In this document: positions 5,317 to 6,757 of the stretch, piece by piece
Position numbering within the stretch: the first letter of the stretch is position 1
Layout: each line of letters starts with the position of its first letter
NCBI GenBank assembly: GCA_017404585.1
Contig: JAFRCB010000079.1
Location: 1-6,757, forward strand
Reading direction: 5' to 3'
Origin: Lachnospiraceae bacterium
Lineage (GTDB): Bacteria; Bacillota; Clostridia; Lachnospirales; Lachnospiraceae
Length of the DNA: 6,757 nucleotides
Translations under genes and position numbers: made by a program
The notes under the pieces: generated by a model
What the model was told of the DNA's origin: nothing
The model's database searches: none
Seen by the model: only the letters and a program-made list of their open reading frames with translations

Positions 5317-5345
5317 TTGCAGTCGGAGTTTATTTCAAATATAAT
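5317..5345 (+). promoter_or_regulatory. Candidate sigma-A promoter for the flavodiiron protein gene
   Basis: A perfect TATAAT (5340-5345) stands 17 bp after TTGCAG (5317-5322, a weak -35). Transcription from about 5352 gives a leader of roughly 135 nt. The leader contains a small GC-rich stem (CCCG/CGGG near 5399-5409) and an imperfect AT-rich dyad at 5443-5457. No clear terminator separates the upstream gene: the dyad TCAGAG/TTCTGA (5256-5271) has no T-run, so some read-through is possible. Confidence 0.55.
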
Positions 5346-5486
5346 ATGTATATCGTGGGGATTCGGTCCGGAATTGTATCAGACGACAGTGTATGGATCC
5401 CGCGCCGGGTCTTATAAGAAAGACACGGAATATGACATGCAGTTATAAGTTACATAAATCATAAAAATCAGGATGGAGGAAGTATT

Positions 5487-6686
5487 ATGATCAATATCCA
5501 GGAAGTAACCAAGGACATTTACTGGATCGGCGGCAGCGACAGAAGACTGGCTCTCTTTGAGAATCTGTTCCCGCTCCCGAAGGGCGTTTCCTACAATAGC
5601 TATATTGTGCTCGATGAGAAGACAGTTGTTTTCGACACAGCCGATATTTCCATCTCAGATCAGTATCTCGAGAATCTAAAAACGGCTCTGAACGGCCGTC
5701 CGCTCGATTACCTCGTTGTTCTTCATATGGAGCCGGATCACTGCTCTCAGATCGCGACAGTGGCAGCTATGCATCCGGAACTCACTCTGGTCGGAAATGT
5801 CAAGACATTCCAGATGATGAAGAACTACTTCCCGGAGACGGCTGATATGAAGAAGATCGTCGTCAAAGAGGGAGAGACTCTTTCAACAGGCGCTCATACA
5901 TTTGCATTCGTCATGGCTCCGATGGTCCACTGGCCGGAAGCTATGTTCGCCTATGATACAGCCACAGGCGCGCTCTTCTCCGCAGACGCGTTCGGCACAT
6001 TCGGTGCGCTCGAATCCAGCATCTTCGCTGATGATTACGACTTCGAGAAAGATTATCTCGATGACGCGAGAAGATATTATGCAAATATCGTCGGCAAGTA
6101 CGGCGCACAGGTCCAGGCTGTCCTGAAGAAGGCTGCCAAGATCGACATCAAGTTCATCTGCCCGCTGCACGGACCGGTCTGGAGAGGCGAGCACATCGCG
6201 TGGTTCATCGACAAATATCAGAAGTGGAGCAAGTATGAGCCGGAAGATGACGGAATCGTTGTTATCTACGGATCCCTGTACGGACATACGGCTTCGGCTG
6301 CCGAGGCATTTGCAGCAAAACTCCGCGCAAAGAGCGGCAAGGATGTCAAGGTCTATGATATCTCCAAGACACATTCGTCCAATATCATCGGCGAGATCTG
6401 GAGAGTCGGCAAGATCGTCATCTTCTCCCCGACATACAACAACGGCATTTACCTGCCGGTGGCAAATCTCCTTCATGACATGGAGTGCCTGACTGTTCAG
6501 AATAAGGTCATCGCCCTCGCTCAGAACGGCACATGGGCACCGGTCTCCGCAAAGCTCATGAATGAGAAATTATCCACACTTAAGAATGTGAAGATTGTGG
6601 ATAACGTGTTGACAATTAAGAGTGTGCTCCATGCGTCGGACGAGGAAGCCCTCGATGTCTTCGTGGAGGCAGTTACAGAGGCATAA
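5487..6686 (+). CDS. fprA: A-type flavoprotein (flavodiiron protein), oxygen/nitric oxide reductase
   Basis: The 399-residue cytoplasmic protein has the full flavodiiron layout. Residues 1-250 are a metallo-beta-lactamase-like domain with the diiron ligands His80, Glu82 and Asp84 (HMEPDH), His148 (VHWPE), Asp167 (SADAFG) and His228 (PLHGPVW). All six expected ligands are present. Residues 257-395 are a flavodoxin domain; SLYGHT (263-268) is the FMN phosphate loop, and TYNNGIY and QNGTW form further FMN contacts. Length matches the classical two-domain family A (about 400), without a fused rubredoxin or reductase. Such enzymes reduce O2 to water or NO to N2O using electrons from rubredoxin or similar carriers, protecting anaerobes from oxygen or nitrosative stress; which substrate applies here cannot be read from sequence. 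GGAGG at 5475-5479 precedes the ATG by 7 nt. It appears to be transcribed alone from its own promoter. Confidence 0.96.
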   Translation: MINIQEVTKDIYWIGGSDRRLALFENLFPLPKGVSYNSYIVLDEKTVVFDTADISISDQYLENLKTALNGRPLDYLVVLHMEPDHCSQIATVAAMHPELTLVGNVKTFQMMKNYFPETADMKKIVVKEGETLSTGAHTFAFVMAPMVHWPEAMFAYDTATGALFSADAFGTFGALESSIFADDYDFEKDYLDDARRYYANIVGKYGAQVQAVLKKAAKIDIKFICPLHGPVWRGEHIAWFIDKYQKWSKYEPEDDGIVVIYGSLYGHTASAAEAFAAKLRAKSGKDVKVYDISKTHSSNIIGEIWRVGKIVIFSPTYNNGIYLPVANLLHDMECLTVQNKVIALAQNGTWAPVSAKLMNEKLSTLKNVKIVDNVLTIKSVLHASDEEALDVFVEAVTEA

Positions 6687-6726
6687 TTTTTAAAGATTCA
6701 GTGACTATGAATTGGCTCAAAGGCGG

Positions 6727-6755
6727 GCAGTCATCCGGTAACTCGTGTGGACTGC
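6727..6755 (+). terminator. Possible incomplete hairpin after the flavodiiron gene
   Basis: GCAGTC (6727-6732) can pair with GACTGC (6750-6755) around a 17-base loop, about 40 bases past the stop codon. The window ends 2 bases later, so a following T-run cannot be checked. The long loop argues against a typical intrinsic terminator. Confidence 0.22.
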
Positions 6756-6757
6756 AC

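Noticed and set aside
5166..5417. 83-codon plus-strand frame overlapping the end of the pyruvate kinase homologue
   Set aside because: It lies in another frame, has no ribosome-binding site, covers the flavodiiron promoter, and resembles neither a pyruvate kinase C domain nor a known protein.

Overview
The window looks like chromosomal DNA of an anaerobic Gram-positive bacterium of the Clostridia, most plausibly Lachnospiraceae-like. Base composition is near half G+C by eye. Ribosome-binding sites are strong Gram-positive ones, promoters are sigma-A type, and the protein set fits: a class A penicillin-binding protein with a Firmicutes-style Cys-containing C-terminal region, a short pyruvate kinase homologue, an A-type flavoprotein (flavodiiron) and a secreted CotH-like protein. 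No species can be named from sequence alone.

Layout. (1) Positions 1-943, minus strand: the first 314 residues of a secreted CotH-family protein that runs off the left edge. (2) 944-1132: a divergent promoter region with a perfect 7-bp-arm inverted repeat and a wider 8-bp inverted repeat around the plus-strand promoter. (3) 1133-3667, plus: a bifunctional transglycosylase/transpeptidase starting at a TTG codon and ending in a 111-residue Gly/Ser/Asn/Asp-rich tail with Trp clusters. (4) 3668-4159: no conventional gene, but a compact two-strand locus. On the plus strand a near-consensus promoter and an intrinsic terminator delimit an RNA of about 100 nt. On the minus strand a 27-codon ORF with a 13-nt Shine-Dalgarno match, hidden in a hairpin, runs into it. 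The architecture is that of a type I toxin-antitoxin module and is the most interesting part of the window. (5) 4160-5233, plus: a pyruvate kinase homologue of 357 residues with the catalytic motifs but no C-terminal domain. (6) 5234-5486: a leader with a promoter for the next gene. (7) 5487-6686, plus: the flavodiiron protein. (8) 6687-6757: a short tail with a possible incomplete hairpin.

How the parts relate. The four protein genes do not form an obvious operon: each has its own upstream gap and candidate promoter. The penicillin-binding protein and the CotH-like protein both act outside the membrane and share a divergent promoter region. The penicillin-binding protein message probably ends at the same terminator as the small RNA. 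Pyruvate kinase and the flavodiiron protein are separate metabolic and oxygen-defence functions of an anaerobe.
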